From positions 3,102,501-3,166,500 of the forward strand of contig OY992833.1 of assembly GCA_963921425.1 (NCBI GenBank): 64,000 bases of DNA. Direction: 5' to 3'. The translations under genes and the position numbers were made by a program. The first letter of the stretch is position 1. The number at the start of each line of letters is the position of its first letter. The stretch comes from Dryas octopetala (Eukaryota; Streptophyta; Magnoliopsida; Rosales; Rosaceae). The notes beneath the pieces were generated by a model. It was given only the letters and a program-made list of their open reading frames with translations, was not told where the DNA came from and did not search any database. This document shows positions 13,130-25,690 of this stretch, piece after piece.

Positions 13130-13640
13130 TTATCACAAATAGTTCTTTAAAATTTTACGAAAATATCAATTTGGTCTCTAAAGTGCATTTTATTCAATGT
13201 CATCCTTCATCTTTGCCACCAAACATTAATTTGGTTTCTAGACACACTTTAAAAATTCGCCAAATATAGTTTAGGATATGAAAAAATTCTCTGAAAATTC
13301 TTATAGACTCGTCTTGACTATTATTATTTTTATATGGGGTCAAATTATCAAATTGACGTTTATTATTTTTCACAAAATTCGGGTAACTAGTTTGGGAATT
13401 CCAAATTTTTTGGAAAATTCATTTGATAATTTGACCTCATATAAAAATAGTAGTAGTCAAGACGAGTTCATAGTAATTTTTGAATTTTTTTTTTGTATCA
13501 CGAACTATTTTTTGTGAATTTTCAAAGTGTGTTTAGGGACTAAATTGATGTTTGATAACAAAGATGAAAGATGAAATTGATTGAAAATGTACTTTAGGGA
13601 TCAATTCAATATTTGAGTGAAAATAAAGGGACTATTATTA
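13130..13640. repeat. Foldback (long inverted repeat) element
   Basis: Two arms of about 200 bases face each other around 13370-13400. The inner arms share actcgtcttgactat and ggtcaaattatcaaat in inverted orientation; the outer arms share the words aatttggtctctaaag and its right-hand counterpart. The transcript would form one long hairpin. This fits a MITE or foldback element, but exact ends and target duplication were not resolved. The short open frame inside has no family signature. Confidence 0.75.
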
Positions 13641-15235
13641 ATAAAAAGCCTAAAGAGAATATTTGTCATGGTTTTATTGCGTGAAGTAGTACACAGCACG
13701 CGCTCTGGACGCGGGTGTGGGGAGGAAAACTGCGGCTCAAAAAGGAGTTTTTTTTTTTTTTTTTTTGGGTCATGAAAAAGGAGTTATTTGGGTAACTGGC
13801 TAAGCACATGCGCTGATGCGCGGGTTGGTTTGGTTCCTTCACCATCTCTCTTTTTTCTACTATTGCTGCATCTCCAGGTGGCACTACCCTAGCCTATCAC
13901 ACTATCTATCTGTCCATACACGTGTCGCTTTATCACTCCCTCAAAAAGCAAAAGATAATTGACTATCCACACCCCTACTCAAAAAGGACTCTCTGGCCTC
14001 TGCTTGTGTAGTATTTAGCACCCGCCAATTAAATTGGTATTATGTCTTCTTGCATACATGGCCAAATGGTGCAAAACCCAAACTTAGAAGCAAAAAAAAT
14101 TTGCTTGCTAAGTGACGTTTCGCTTGCTTAATGGTTGATATATCCACCTAATCCACCTAGGGGGCTAGGGCTAGTCCTTCAATTTTTGAGGAACTTTGTC
14201 ATATTGGGTGGGTAAAGAAGACATTGAACGGATTGGATTTAGGTGCATGTTCTTTATGATTTAGAGATGGGATATTAAGGTGACATGTGTGCATATTAAT
14301 TGTATGTGTTACCAATTTTATTAAGATATCCTTTAAATACTATTTAGAACATATTAATTTTATGCGGGTAACTTATTTTTTTTTTTAATTAAATCTTGTA
14401 AATTTCAGATTTCTTCAAGAAGACAATTTGTTAACATCAAATATTTTGATGTTCTTGAGAAGCAGGACTCTATCTTCGATTGCCGATAATGAGAATGGAG
14501 GGAATTGTACCGGCAAAAAACTTTCTGATACCTAAGTTAGATTGTGTTCGAAGAGTGAATAAATTGCAAGGAGGATTTTTCATAATTTGAATTGAAGATC
14601 AGTTAAAAAATTTAGTATGTGCACAAAACAAGTGTCTTAATTAATCTTATTATTTTTTTGGTAGTTTCATATTATTGTTGTTATATAAATTTGATATTAA
14701 TTAGGCTTTTTATTTTTAAATCCCATTATGGGAAATAGGCTTTTTTTTTAAGGCCCAATATAAAAAATCAGGTCCCAATGTTGTTCACTTTAATGAAATC
14801 ACGTGGAAAAACGCACTGGGCAAGATGCCTAGTGTGCCTAGGTTTTTTTTTCGCTCTTCAGGAGAATTGCCACTGTCCAATAGTGACAATTATAGTTATT
14901 GTTGGACAATGACTATTCTCACTGTGCAATAATACCCTAAACAAGACAACTTATATAAACCTTCTATCTTTTCTTCCATAAACATGTAAAAAAAAAACAT
15001 AAAACCAACACAAAACACAAAAATTTAAGATTTTGGAATAAAAAATATTAATTTTATAATTGCCACTGTCCAACAGTAAATATCGTCCCAGATAGTTATT
15101 GTTCGACATTAACAATCGTCCAGCACTTTCAGATCGTGCCCTTAACAAACTCTGGCCTCTATACTTCTCGATCGGAGGTAAACACACTTTGATCTACAGG
15201 TCGCCGGCCTCCTTCAAGGCTTCAACGATGAGTTA
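13641..15235. other. Intergenic DNA without recognisable genes
   Basis: Contains a T-run at about 13750-13766 and two related words (attgccactgtccaa at about 14866 and 15060) that suggest a diverged local repeat. No coding family could be named. Confidence 0.55.
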
Positions 15236-15404
15236 TAGTGAAGAGAAGAGAGAGAGAAATAGACAGAAAGAAAGAGAGGTCATAGACGATGAGAAAGAAA
15301 GCAAAGAGAGAGAACATAGATAGAGAATGAAGTCAAAGATCAGAAAAGAGATCAGAGAAAGAGATTGGAGAGAGGTAGGAGAAGATATATCAGAGAAGAA
15401 GATG

Positions 15405-15439
<35 letters not shown>

Positions 15440-15516
15440 GATCAGAGAAGGAGATAGAGAGAGAGAGAGAGAGAGAATTGATCAGAGAAGGAGATAGAGA
15501 TCAGAGAGAGAGAACC
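15236..15516. repeat. GA-rich low-complexity tract
   Basis: Purine-rich GA/GAA repeats, with pure (GA)n runs at about 15406-15437 and 15458-15475 and a repeated ttgatcagagaaggagatag word. Another GA-rich patch lies at 15870-15930. Confidence 0.9.
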
Positions 15517-15977
15517 ACCGTTTTTTGGAAAATGTGGGTTTAAAACTAATTAGGTGGACCCTTTTATCATTTCGGTAAAGTAATTGGGTTTATGTATCAT
15601 TAAGAGTCCAAAAGTGAACTTTATAATAATGATATGATCTTTATTAATTATGATAAGAACATTAGAAAAATTAATTCTCAAAATAAAAAAAAAATGTTCA
15701 AAGTTGAAACAAGCAACAATAATATCATTTCATTCTAAAAAAAACAATAATATCATTTCAATAAAAAACTTAAATATTATAATTAATGGAGATAAATAAC
15801 ATTAACTCATCCTAATATTATCTAAATAAGGTAAATGTTATCTTAATGGGGAAAGAACGCACCATATGAGAGAGACAGAGCACAGAAGAGAAAGAGAGAG
15901 AGCGTGAGAATGAGAATGAGAGAAATAAAAATGGAAAACTGATTTTGAATAACCTAGGGTTATAATAGGGATACTAA

Positions 15978-17048
15978 GGGGGGTGTATTCAATTAGGATT
16001 TTAAATGACTTTGGTAGAATTAAAAAATCTGGTGGTATTCAATCAAAACTTTTAAAGAGTTTATAAAAGTCTAGTGTTATTCAATCAAGACTTTTAAAAA
16101 GTCTATGGTATTCAATTAAGACTTTTAGAGAGTCTATAAAAGTGACATGGTATTTAAAAAGTCATTGACTTTATTAAATGATAGACTTTCATAGACTTTG
16201 TAGTGAAATATGTTATATCAAAGTCAATAATTCTCTAGCGTTCCCCCTACATATTTAAAAGGATTTCAAATATTAAAAAGCTATTAAAAAAGTGGTATTT
16301 TTTTTTTTTTTTAAAGAGTGATGCTAAATCTCTTAATCTTATTTCTTCACCCACCTCTTAATTTATTTTTTCTAATTACTATATCCTCTTATATTAATTT
16401 TTTTTCTCTTATATTAATTGACTCCTTATCTTGGGTTGGAACCAACAACGTTGCCGCAATGCAATGTAACATCAAGATATTCAAACCAACCATTTCACAA
16501 TCTTTAAGTACTCAACAAAATCACAAGATTATATATTCATAATTTGAGAAATAATGTTACCACCACATCATATAATGTTCTCAACCTGTCAATTCAATTA
16601 GACAAATTCTAACAACTCATTAAAACACAATATTTGACAGTCTAATAACATAAAAACATAAAATTCAAAACACTTATAATAAATTATGGAACAAAATAAT
16701 TTTGGTCCCTACAATTTTAGTCCCAATTTTTTATATTGTTTGCAATATTAGGACAATTTATAACACATGCATCTTGGTCTTGAAGCTCATCCCACGAAAG
16801 ACAAAACAATAAAAAAACATATTGGAAAAATCCTAAAATAAATAATAAAAAAATTATATCAAAGTTATTTGAAGTCTATAAAAATCCTTTAAAATCCATG
16901 AGAAGAGTCAGAGAAACTCTAAATAAAATTATGTCAAAGTCTATGTGGAATTTATGAAAGTCATTAAAAATCCATCAACTCTACTAAAGTCAATGACTTT
17001 TAAAAACTTTACAAAAATCCATTAAAATCCTAATTAAATACACCTCCC
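15978..17048. mobile_element. Non-autonomous PIF/Harbinger-type element, 1071 bp
   Basis: The left end begins ggggggtgtattcaatta; the right end read inward begins gggaggtgtatttaatta. About 25 of the first 27 bases match. TAA flanks both sides (15975-15977, 17049-17051), the 3-bp target duplication of PIF/Harbinger. Just inside the left end a unit of about 40 bases (tattcaatcaagactttta type) is repeated three times. No transposase is encoded, so it would need one in trans. Confidence 0.85.
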
Positions 17049-17320
17049 TAAAACAAAAAGGGGTCAAACCAAACTGGGTGTTAGTTGACTAGGGGGTTAT
17101 GAGAGAACCTAGCTCTAAATAGGGGGTTAGTAATAATTTACATTTTAAATTATGCTGACTCATCCAAGTATATATTCAAAATTTGCTTATATGGACACTA
17201 GTCAAAGGGTTAAACCTCTCAAAAACATTATGGTGGCCGAGTTGCACTTAAGAAAAATATATATTGCAGGTGGTTTATCTTAATTTACTATATAGATTGT
17301 CAAGGCTCGGGCTTCAAGCA

Positions 17321-17613
17321 TTTCCTCTTCTTAGTTTTTCTGCCACTTCCCCATGTGTGCCACTTTGTTTTGTAAGAGGAAATCAAATAACTTGGCCGTC
17401 AATTTTAGCTAATTGTGGCGTTAGTGGGAGACTGGTTTGTGCTATGAGAAAATGTGGTCTAGATTGTCTACTCGCTAGTTTCTTTGTCATTTCCTCATGT
17501 GTGCCACTTTGTTTTGTTAGAGGGAATCAAATAACTTGGCCCTCAATTTCAGCTAATTATGGAATTAGGGGAGATTGGTTTGTGCTATGAGAGAATGTGG
17601 TTGTGATTGTCTA
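17321..17613. repeat. Tandem duplication, unit of about 145 bp
   Basis: Two diverged copies, about 17321-17460 and 17470-17613, share tgtgccactttgttttgt and aatcaaataacttggcc. The open frame over them simply reads the repeat twice and has no recognisable domain. The hAT element at 17624 begins just beyond the second copy. Confidence 0.8.
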
Positions 17614-18307
17614 TGGTAATGTGTAGGGGTGGGTTTGGTGGTTTCGGGCGGTATTGGTAATACCGAACACGTTTTAATTGTTCTAAATTTTGAAATCTAA
17701 AATGCTTTTCAACAAAAAGTAAAAATATGGATTCATAATTTGATTTTCTAGGCAACTCTATATTTTTACTTCACATATCAATATGTCATCCATAATTTCA
17801 TACAAATATACAATACCTTAATAAATCCAAGTTTCTCACACACATACACTTAACCTGTGAACAATTAACAAATTAGAAGGAGGAACTAAGAACTAAGTAA
17901 TTTAAGTTTTACAAATTACTAAATTATTGTACCAAGAAAGGGAAAGGGAAAGGGAAAGGGAAACTTAAGTTACAACCTTGCAAATTACAAATTACAAACT
18001 TAAGTTTAAAACTTAAATTATACAAATGAAATAGAAATGAAGCTCTGCAGCTGGAAAATGGAAAATGGAAGGCAGCAGAAATCAAGCCCATCTTGGCCTG
18101 CACATTGAAATTCAAAACCAAACCAAGTAACTTAGTAACAACCTACAAACAAAAATAATCAAAATACCAAACCAGACAGCCAGCAAAATTGAACATAGAA
18201 ATGTTAAAACAAATAATAACCAAACCAGGCAGCCTGCAAAATTGAACATGAAAATTTTAAAACAAATAATAACCAAACCAGGTAACCAGCAAGTACCTCA
18301 GATTTAA

Positions 18308-20634
18308 TCATGTAGTAGTAGAAGTAGGAGGCATGGCACTTGCACTGGGTCCACTGGGACTTGCACTTCCTTGAATCAAAGTGGAGGCTGCATGTAAAAT
18401 AAATTACAAACTTAGAACACAGAACAGAACAATCAATATAATTTAAATTGTATTGAAATTTGAAACACCAAAATCTTACTTGCTTCTATTTCTTCAAGAT
18501 CCCTATAAAATTCAACCTCTTCGTCCATTGGTTCCTAGTAGAAGCTAAATTCTTTGGCTCTAAGCCAATCATTAGTACACACTAATGCCTCTACCATTTT
18601 TGGAGTCAATGACGCTCTAAAAGGATCAACAATCCTCCCTCCTAGGCTAAAAGCATTCTCACTAGCAACGGTAGAACTTGGAATTGCAAAGATATCCTTG
18701 GAAATCTTTGCAAGGATTGGATATCTTGTTGCATTCACTTTCCACCAATTCAAGATGTTGAAATCAGCCGATGTCGCACTCTTAAAAGGATCCAACAAGT
18801 ATTTATCCACTTCATTGGATACTTCCACAAGTCGTTGCTCAACCCTTTGTTGTATAAGGACTCTCCACATGTCGGCTCCTAGATCTTCTTCTACATCATC
18901 ATCAGCCATCTCAACCCTTACCGACCCCCTACATATCGGGCAGCTTGACTCTCATTGGTTCCACTCCCTTTATACTCATCATACAAAGCAAGCAAGCATT
19001 GTTTAACCTCACCCACAACTTCTTCAACCCTAGATGGATCGGCTCCAATATTGAAGAAGGATATTTTAATCATTTCAAATTTAAGTCTAGGGTCTAGTGC
19101 TTCGGCTACAAATACAAGCTTGTTTATTATCTCAAAACTCCCCCAATACTTGTCAAATTTGGCCTTCATCGAAGAAGCCACCCTTTGCAATGTAGGATCT
19201 CTTACATCACTCACTTTTTTCAGTATCTCACTTTGTAACCCAACCATTTGTTGCCAAATTATGGGTGAAGTACAAGTCTTGGTGGCACTAAGTTTTAATG
19301 TTGTTTGATAAAATCTTTTAAGAAAATGCACATAGGCTTTTGCCTTGTCCCAATCCTCATCTCCCGGAGGCCCCACTCTCTTAGCTAGGTTTCTTGATGC
19401 ATCCTTTTCATACTCATTAAATTAACTCACAAAAGGAGCCGATTCCTCCCTCATCCTTTTGAACACCATCCTATACTTGAATGCACTCTCAAGCATCTTA
19501 TAAGTGGCATTCCACCTTATAGAAACATCCATAGGCACATTTGCCATCTTGTCCATGCACTCTAAGATGGCAAATTCCCTAAACTTGTCTAACCTAGATG
19601 GGGATGAGTGAATGTACTTCACACAATTCCTTATCCCCTCAATTGAGCTATAAAGCTCCTTCAACCCATCCTTCACATTTAAATTCAAGATGTGACAAGC
19701 ACACCTCATATGCAAGTACTTTCCATCAAGCATTAAAGTTTTAAATGCCTTGAACCTTTTGGCCATGTACTCAACATCCCCATCATTTGTCTTAGCATTA
19801 TCCACTACAATGCTAAACACCTTTTTTATCCCCCAACTGTTCAAACACCCCTCTAGACACCTCTCTATATCTTCCCCCTTGTGACTTGTGATCTTAGTGA
19901 AATTAATGATCCTTTTATGCAAATTCCAGTCACTGTCCAAGAAATGGGCAGTGACTACCATATAATTGATGTTTTGGATCGAGGTCCAAGTATCGGTTAT
20001 GATACTTACCCTTTGGTTACCTATCACACTCAATATCTTAGCCCTTTCCACTAAGAACAAATCCCACACTAGGGCAGCCACCTTCTTCCTATCGGGCATC
20101 TTGAACCTAGGCTGAAGATCTTTGATGAAGGCTCTCCACCCTTTTCCCTCAACTGTCCTAAAGGGCTGCTCATCAATAATAATGTATTGCACAAGCATTT
20201 GTTCAAGTCTTTGTTGGTTAAAGGACCAAGGAACCAAAGGAGCACCCATTGTCTCATTTGTCAATAAAGGTTGAGTAGGATCCTCCTTATCATAAAAAGG
20301 ACTAACCTTGCATCTATCTAGGTGACTTCTCAACCCAGTGGTCCCATTCTTCCTAGAATCAGCAGGTACCTCCTTTTGGCAATAGTTGCAAACCCCCATG
20401 GTATGCTTTACCCCCTTATCATCTGTTTTTTGGATTTTCTTGCAGTGTTCCCACACAATAGAACCACCCTTTTTCCTTTTTCCTTTTTCCTCCCATTTCA
20501 GCGACTGTTTGGGGTTGAGATTGTGTTTGTGGTGAAGGTTGTGTTTGGGGTGAAGGTTGTGTTTGTGTTTGGGATTGTGGTACAGACCCTAATGAGGCAC
20601 CTAGTGTATTTGATTGACTAGAGGAATTCATCAT
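18308..20634 (-). pseudogene. hAT transposase (BED finger, DDE core, dimerisation domain), broken
   Basis: In minus-strand order: ATG at 20634, then a Q/T/P-rich N-terminus; a BED-type zinc finger at about 20456-20300 (WEHC, then CNYCQKE and RSHLDRCK); a transposase core with SIITDTWTS and VDNAKTND; CACHILNL; and the hAT dimerisation domain at about 18800-18560 with NILNWWK and STVASENAFS. A terminal intron, 18479-18388 (CAA|GTAAG ... TGCAG|CC), leads to a short S/P/T-rich exon ending at 18308. Breaks: a frameshift at about 20465-20495 in a run of GGAAAAA repeats; in-frame TAA at 19422-19424; a frameshift at about 18910-18918; in-frame TAG at 18535-18537. It would have bound the element ends and catalysed excision and integration in the nucleus. 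Confidence 0.9.
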
Positions 20635-21860
20635 ATCCTAAAACAGAGACACAAATCTTAGGTGGAAAAATGCAACCTTGCAAAATGCAAATCATACAAC
20701 CTTGTAATGTAATACACTAATACATGTTAATTAGTCAATATGTCATACTAATACTAACATTTCAACAAGCACAAAGCACAATTAACAATCACATATTCAC
20801 ATTACACAATCCCAAAATCAAAGCACAATTAACAAGCAGCACAAACCCTTAACCCCAAAATCAAAATCACATATTTACATTACACAATCCCATTACTTCA
20901 ATTTATTCAAAATCAAACCCAATTTATGTCAACTAAGCCAAACTAAGCATATAAAGTTATAAACTAAGTTACTAAGCCATGAAATATTGAAATTAATATA
21001 CCTGATCGTTGCCACCAGCCAGCTTCACTCTCAATCTCTTAGCAGTAAGCAACTAAGCACTAAGCACTAAGCAACACGAAGCTTCAACCTTGCAAGGAAA
21101 CCATGAAGATCAATTATATTTCAAGCCATTTATATATGCAGATTACAAACCCTAACCCAAAACCCTTAATTAATCCCTAATTTTAAAACCCTAATTGAGA
21201 AATTATCCTAATTCGAAACCCTAAATTGAAACCCTAATGAATTCCTAACAAACAAAATATAAATTGAAACTTTGAAACCCTAAATCTAAACCCCAATAAA
21301 TTGAACCCAAAAAACCCCAATTCGAAACCCTAATTGAGAAATTACCTTCTGATTGGCGTGGCGTGGGTGATTGGGACGTAAGACAGAGAGAGAGAGGCGA
21401 CCAGTAACTACGGTGGTTAGACAGAGAAAGAGGCGACAATGGTTACATGTTAGATAGAGAGAGAGGTGGTGATTGGTGAGAGTCGTCAGACAAAGAGAGA
21501 AAGGGAGAGAGGGAGGCGACGGTGGATGAACTGGTGGTTTAAGGTGGTGGTGGGTCGTGTTTGGGGTCTAAGATGGTGGTGGTGGTGGTCGGAGATGCTG
21601 TAGTGGTGGTCACTGGAGATGCTGTAGTGGTTGGGAATTTGGGATCGCACAAGGAGACTTCGAGAGTGAGAGAGAGACAGAGATTTCGAGAGTGAGAGAT
21701 TTGACTATTTGAGAGTGAAACAAAAAAAAATCTGTTGTTTGTGTTTAAGTGGTTTTTCTAAAAAATTCATTTGTTATTTAGATTTTAGACATTATAAAAT
21801 TAGGAATTTATGAATAATAGGATTAGGGTATTTTGGGGTTTCATTTGGGGTTTGGACTTT

Positions 21861-21887
21861 GGGGTTTAGGGTTTAGGGTTTAGGGTT
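21861..21887. repeat. Telomere-like (TTTAGGG)3 tract inside the hAT element
   Basis: Three consecutive TTTAGGG units. Related single AAACCCTAA words recur at 21140-21345, in and upstream of the transposase leader. Confidence 0.8.
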
Positions 21888-22559
21888 TTTTGGGGTCAAA
21901 TTTCAATTGGGGTTTGGTTGGGGTTTGAAGTTTTTTATTTTTATTACGTATGTTTTTAAATTTATAGTATATATTTTATACTTTATAGTTTATACTTTAT
22001 ACTTTATAACTTTATACAATTATACTCATAGTTAGTAGTTAACTAGTTACTAGTTACTAGTTACTAACTTACTATATAGTATATACTATAAATTTATAAT
22101 AACTTATAAATACTAAACCATATAATTTATATGTTTTTCAAATTTTTATAGTATATAGTTAATACTTAATAGTTTATATGTTTTTTAATTTACATCATTA
22201 ATTATATCCTAAACCTTAGGGTATAGCACTATAGCAATATAGCCTATACTCTATACTTCTATAATGTATTAATGTATATAGTATATACTTAATAGTTAAT
22301 ACTATATAGTCTATATTACTTTACTACTTTATACTTTTATAGTATATTAGACATTAGTAAATACTATATACTATTTAGTATATAGTATATAATATAAGTC
22401 ATATAACTATATATTATTTATTATTTACTATTTACTATTTAGTATATACTATATTAGTATATTACATTATTACTATAATACTATATACCAAGTTATCAAA
22501 TTACTACCAAGTCTACCAACTTACCAAAATACCAAGTACCAAGTACCAACTATGAATTA

Positions 22560-22860
22560 TAAATTTATAGTATTAAATTATTAAAAGGATATAGTGATAT
22601 ACTAATATACATTATAAGGGAGGAAATTATTAATAGGATATGATATAGTGATATAGTATTAAATGATTAATAGTATAAATTTAATAGGATATAGTGATAT
22701 ACTAATATACATTATAATGTATATCACTAATATACATTATATAATTTATATAGTGATATACTAATATACATTATTAATAGGATACATATGTTTTATTATT
22801 AATTTTTAATAGGATATAGTGATATACTATAATACTAATATACATTATAAACTATATAGA
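22560..22860. repeat. Degenerate AT-rich tandem repeat in the hAT interior
   Basis: The word gatatagtgatatactaat recurs about five times at spacings of 45-70 bases (near 22588, 22637, 22689, 22744, 22812). Sequence on both sides (21.95-22.5 kb) is also made of TA-rich words such as tatagtatata. No coding content. Confidence 0.75.
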
Positions 22861-23261
22861 ATTATAGATTATAGTATATAGTTATATACTATATAGGGTT
22901 TATAATTTAGTATAATATTAGGGTTTAGGGTATTTTAGTATTTTTTACTTAGGGTATAGAATAGAAATGTATTTTATAAATTATATAGAAAGGTATTTTT
23001 TATTTAGGGTATAGTATAGAAATAATCAAATAAATGTATAAAAATTAATTTTTTAAAATTTTTTAAAAATGATATTCGGTATCGGTATACCGTCGGTATT
23101 ATATTGCGTAAGCCGGTACCGTTACTGAAATAGCCGGTTCGGAATGAAGACTGAAACATCGGTATCGGTAACCGCAATTTTCGGTAATGGTCCACACAAT
23201 TTGCGGTCGGTTGTCGGTAATTTTCGGTAATTCGGCATAAAATCCCAGCCCTAGTAATGTG

Positions 23262-24670
23262 TATGGACATGTCTCAAATAGATGACACATATAATGTGGA
23301 TTTTTCCACCCCCAAAATCCCTATAATTTCAATTTTCCAACAATGAAAGGCAAATTAGAAAATTTCCATGTTAAATGAAAAATGTCCATTTTTTATGCTT
23401 TAAAGCAATTATTTATAAGTCAAGGCAATTTTTATAATTTATTACACTCAAGGGCTTAAGAGTTTCTTAAATTACTCAAAATAATGCAAATTTGATATAT
23501 TACCTTCAAAGATTTAGACAACTAAATTTCATAACAGAAAGAACAATTTTCGAGCAAGTCATGCAGAATTATACCACGGATCAATCGACGTAGGAACCGA
23601 TTCCTCACCAACTATAGCCAAGGAATAAAATTTCGGGTTTCGAGGAAATTTCGATGGAAATTTTGAATGAAACTTTACCATATGTTTATTTAACATATTA
23701 TCTACTAAATTGATAAAAAATATTGAAGAAATCAATTTATATAGTAGGTTTTATGTGATATAAGGTGAATATAATGCGCGCTGGACCAAATACTGTTAAA
23801 TAAAATTAGTATAATGAATAAACAAAATTAGTATATACTTTATACTGTATAATTTAATTATACACTAAAATCTAAACCCTAATACTCTATATATTTTATA
23901 TACCCTAATACTCTATAATCTATACATTAAACCTTATATACTCTATATTTTTTAGAATATTAAGTTTTAAGCCCTTTAGGATATTTTTAATTATTTTTTT
24001 ATATACAAATGTATTAAAGTTTAAGGTTTAAAATAACTAAACGAAATCTCAAAATTTTTTTTTCTTTCCAATTGCCCAAATGCCCTGAACCCCCCCTCCT
24101 TTTTTCTCTTTTTTATAATTTTTTTGAAAGCAATTTGACTATTTTGAGGTTATAGGAAATTAGTACTCATCAATACGAGTCCATAAAGTTTTTCGGTGAA
24201 TTATTTGGAGTCTCAAGCTATTTTTGGTAAATTTCTGAAGTTGGATAAAATAGAAAATATGAAAATTTTGATAATTTCGATAAATTTCGGTAAATTTCGG
24301 TAAATTTCGATAAATTTTGGTAAATTTCGCCGAAATTTCGAAAATTTAAAAAATTTCGGCGAAATCTTCCCAAAAAATTATTAAACATGTGTTTCGATTT
24401 CGGCACCCTAAAAAAATGAAATTTAATACCTTGATTATAGCTGCAGTTGTCAATCAATTTTTTTTTTTCTACTTGAATCTTAATTTTTTGGGTTTATTAC
24501 AATTTTTTATAGGATGTTTAAGTATATTTTAGATAATTTATCGATTTAAGATTTAATGTTAGCATTTTTATTGAGGATACATAATGTACCTGCAATGTTT
24601 TAACTGAGATGTAGTCTTTTTTTTTTTTTTAGATGTAGTTAATTACCATATATATGCAATATATTGTAGT
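23262..24670. other. AT-rich DNA without recognisable genes
   Basis: Apart from a 10-bp tandem array (24271-24330), I see no coding region and no element ends. Confidence 0.5.
24271..24330. repeat. 10-bp tandem array, six units
   Basis: Six successive decamers of the form taaatttcgg with one or two changes; degenerate copies continue to about 24360 as aaatttcg words. Confidence 0.85.
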
Positions 24671-25677
24671 TGTTCACTTGTTTTTAGCCAAGGTTAGCCT
24701 GAATCAAACTTTGGTATAGCCTAAACCCTAAACCCTAATCAAACTTTGGTCTGTTTGTGTATGAGTGCGAGGCGTGCCACCGTCAAGCCAAGTTTTGGCT
24801 TGATCAGAATAAGAATGTGGTTGGATTGAGTTATTGCACTTGAACTTATTATTATCAAATGATTGATCGGCCGAGTTAGGAACTGCTCTCGGCCTAGGTT
24901 ATTTTCTACCTTGGGGGCTTGGCTTTGTAACAAACAATAAAAGAGCATGGATGAAATTGAGAACGTAAATAAGGCTTTTAAATCAATTGCAAGAAAAGTA
25001 AAAAACATCAAATATAAAGAGAATTGAAGAACGAAAACGTAAATAGTGCGGAAAATATAAAGTCAATTGTATTGAAATTGAATTGAAGAGCAAGAACAAA
25101 AACTAAAGTACTTGAAAGTAAATGGACAAGAAAACTAAATCGATACTAAGGCTTTGCAAAGGCATTAATAGAGCAAAAAACTAGAACAAAGACTATGGGG
25201 GACTAAATTAGGTAGACATGGTGTCTGAGTGTGTTGAATGTTAAATGTGTGTATCCTCTTTCTCGAATACCTCTATTTATAAGGGTTTGGACATCAATGG
25301 GCCATTACTTGGCCCATAATTCTCTCTAAACTCCTTGTATGGATGAGATTTGAACTCTCTTGAATTCAAGATTCAATTGGATTCTTGGTTGATTCTTACT
25401 TGATAATCACACGATCTTGTGCATTGATTACTGAGCAGAATCCTTTCCTAACTTGGACTCTTTACTTGAATGTTTTGGCTTCTTGGTCTAGTCCGGATAC
25501 TTAGTCTTCAAGACTTTCCGAATTCTTTCCTTGGTAGGATTTGTATTGATCTTTCATTTAATTTATGAGTTCCTCTCAAAGCAAAGACTTCAACTTGGAT
25601 TCTAATTGTGAGCGGAGTCTTAACTCGAAAGGGTGTTTCTAGGCAAATCCCATCATTGCAGACTGCTGCATTTGACA
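24671..25677 (-). mobile_element. Probable solo LTR of family E, about 1.0 kb
   Basis: The first 420 bases match 47711-48112, where the same sequence directly abuts a primer-binding site and gag start, so they are an LTR end. It starts tgttcacttg and the proposed other end is tttgaca, giving TG...CA. A minus-strand TATA box (tataaatag, 25281-25273) fits an LTR promoter. Copy 24671-25677 has a 35-bp telomere-like insertion that the other copy lacks. Flanking pentamers (gtagt and actta) do not match, so the boundaries, especially at 25677, are tentative; this end abuts the viral block. Confidence 0.6.
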
Positions 25678-25690
25678 ACTTATAATCTAT

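Larger units (their letters stand above)
17624..23253 (-). mobile_element. Complete hAT DNA transposon, 5630 bp, inactive
   Basis: Terminal repeats taggggtggg (left) and tagggctggg (right, read inward) are flanked by the perfect 8-bp duplication gtaatgtg at 17616-17623 and 23254-23261. This is the hAT signature. Both ends have many short cggtat/accg words, as expected for transposase-binding subterminal repeats. The transposase gene reads on the minus strand (18308-20634). It has a leader intron 20638-21001 (CAG|GTATAT ... TTTTAG|GATATG) and a leader at about 21002-21340. The remainder, 21.7-23.0 kb, is AT-rich filler. The 5.6-kb length and gene content fit an originally autonomous element, now with broken reading frames. 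Confidence 0.93.

Noticed and set aside
17264..17590. Open frame with an internal repeat
   Set aside because: It is a reading of a 145-bp tandem duplication; no start context or domain supports a gene.
21861..21887. Telomere-like repeats that might mark a chromosome end or fusion
   Set aside because: Only three units, inside a complete hAT element with target duplications on both sides.
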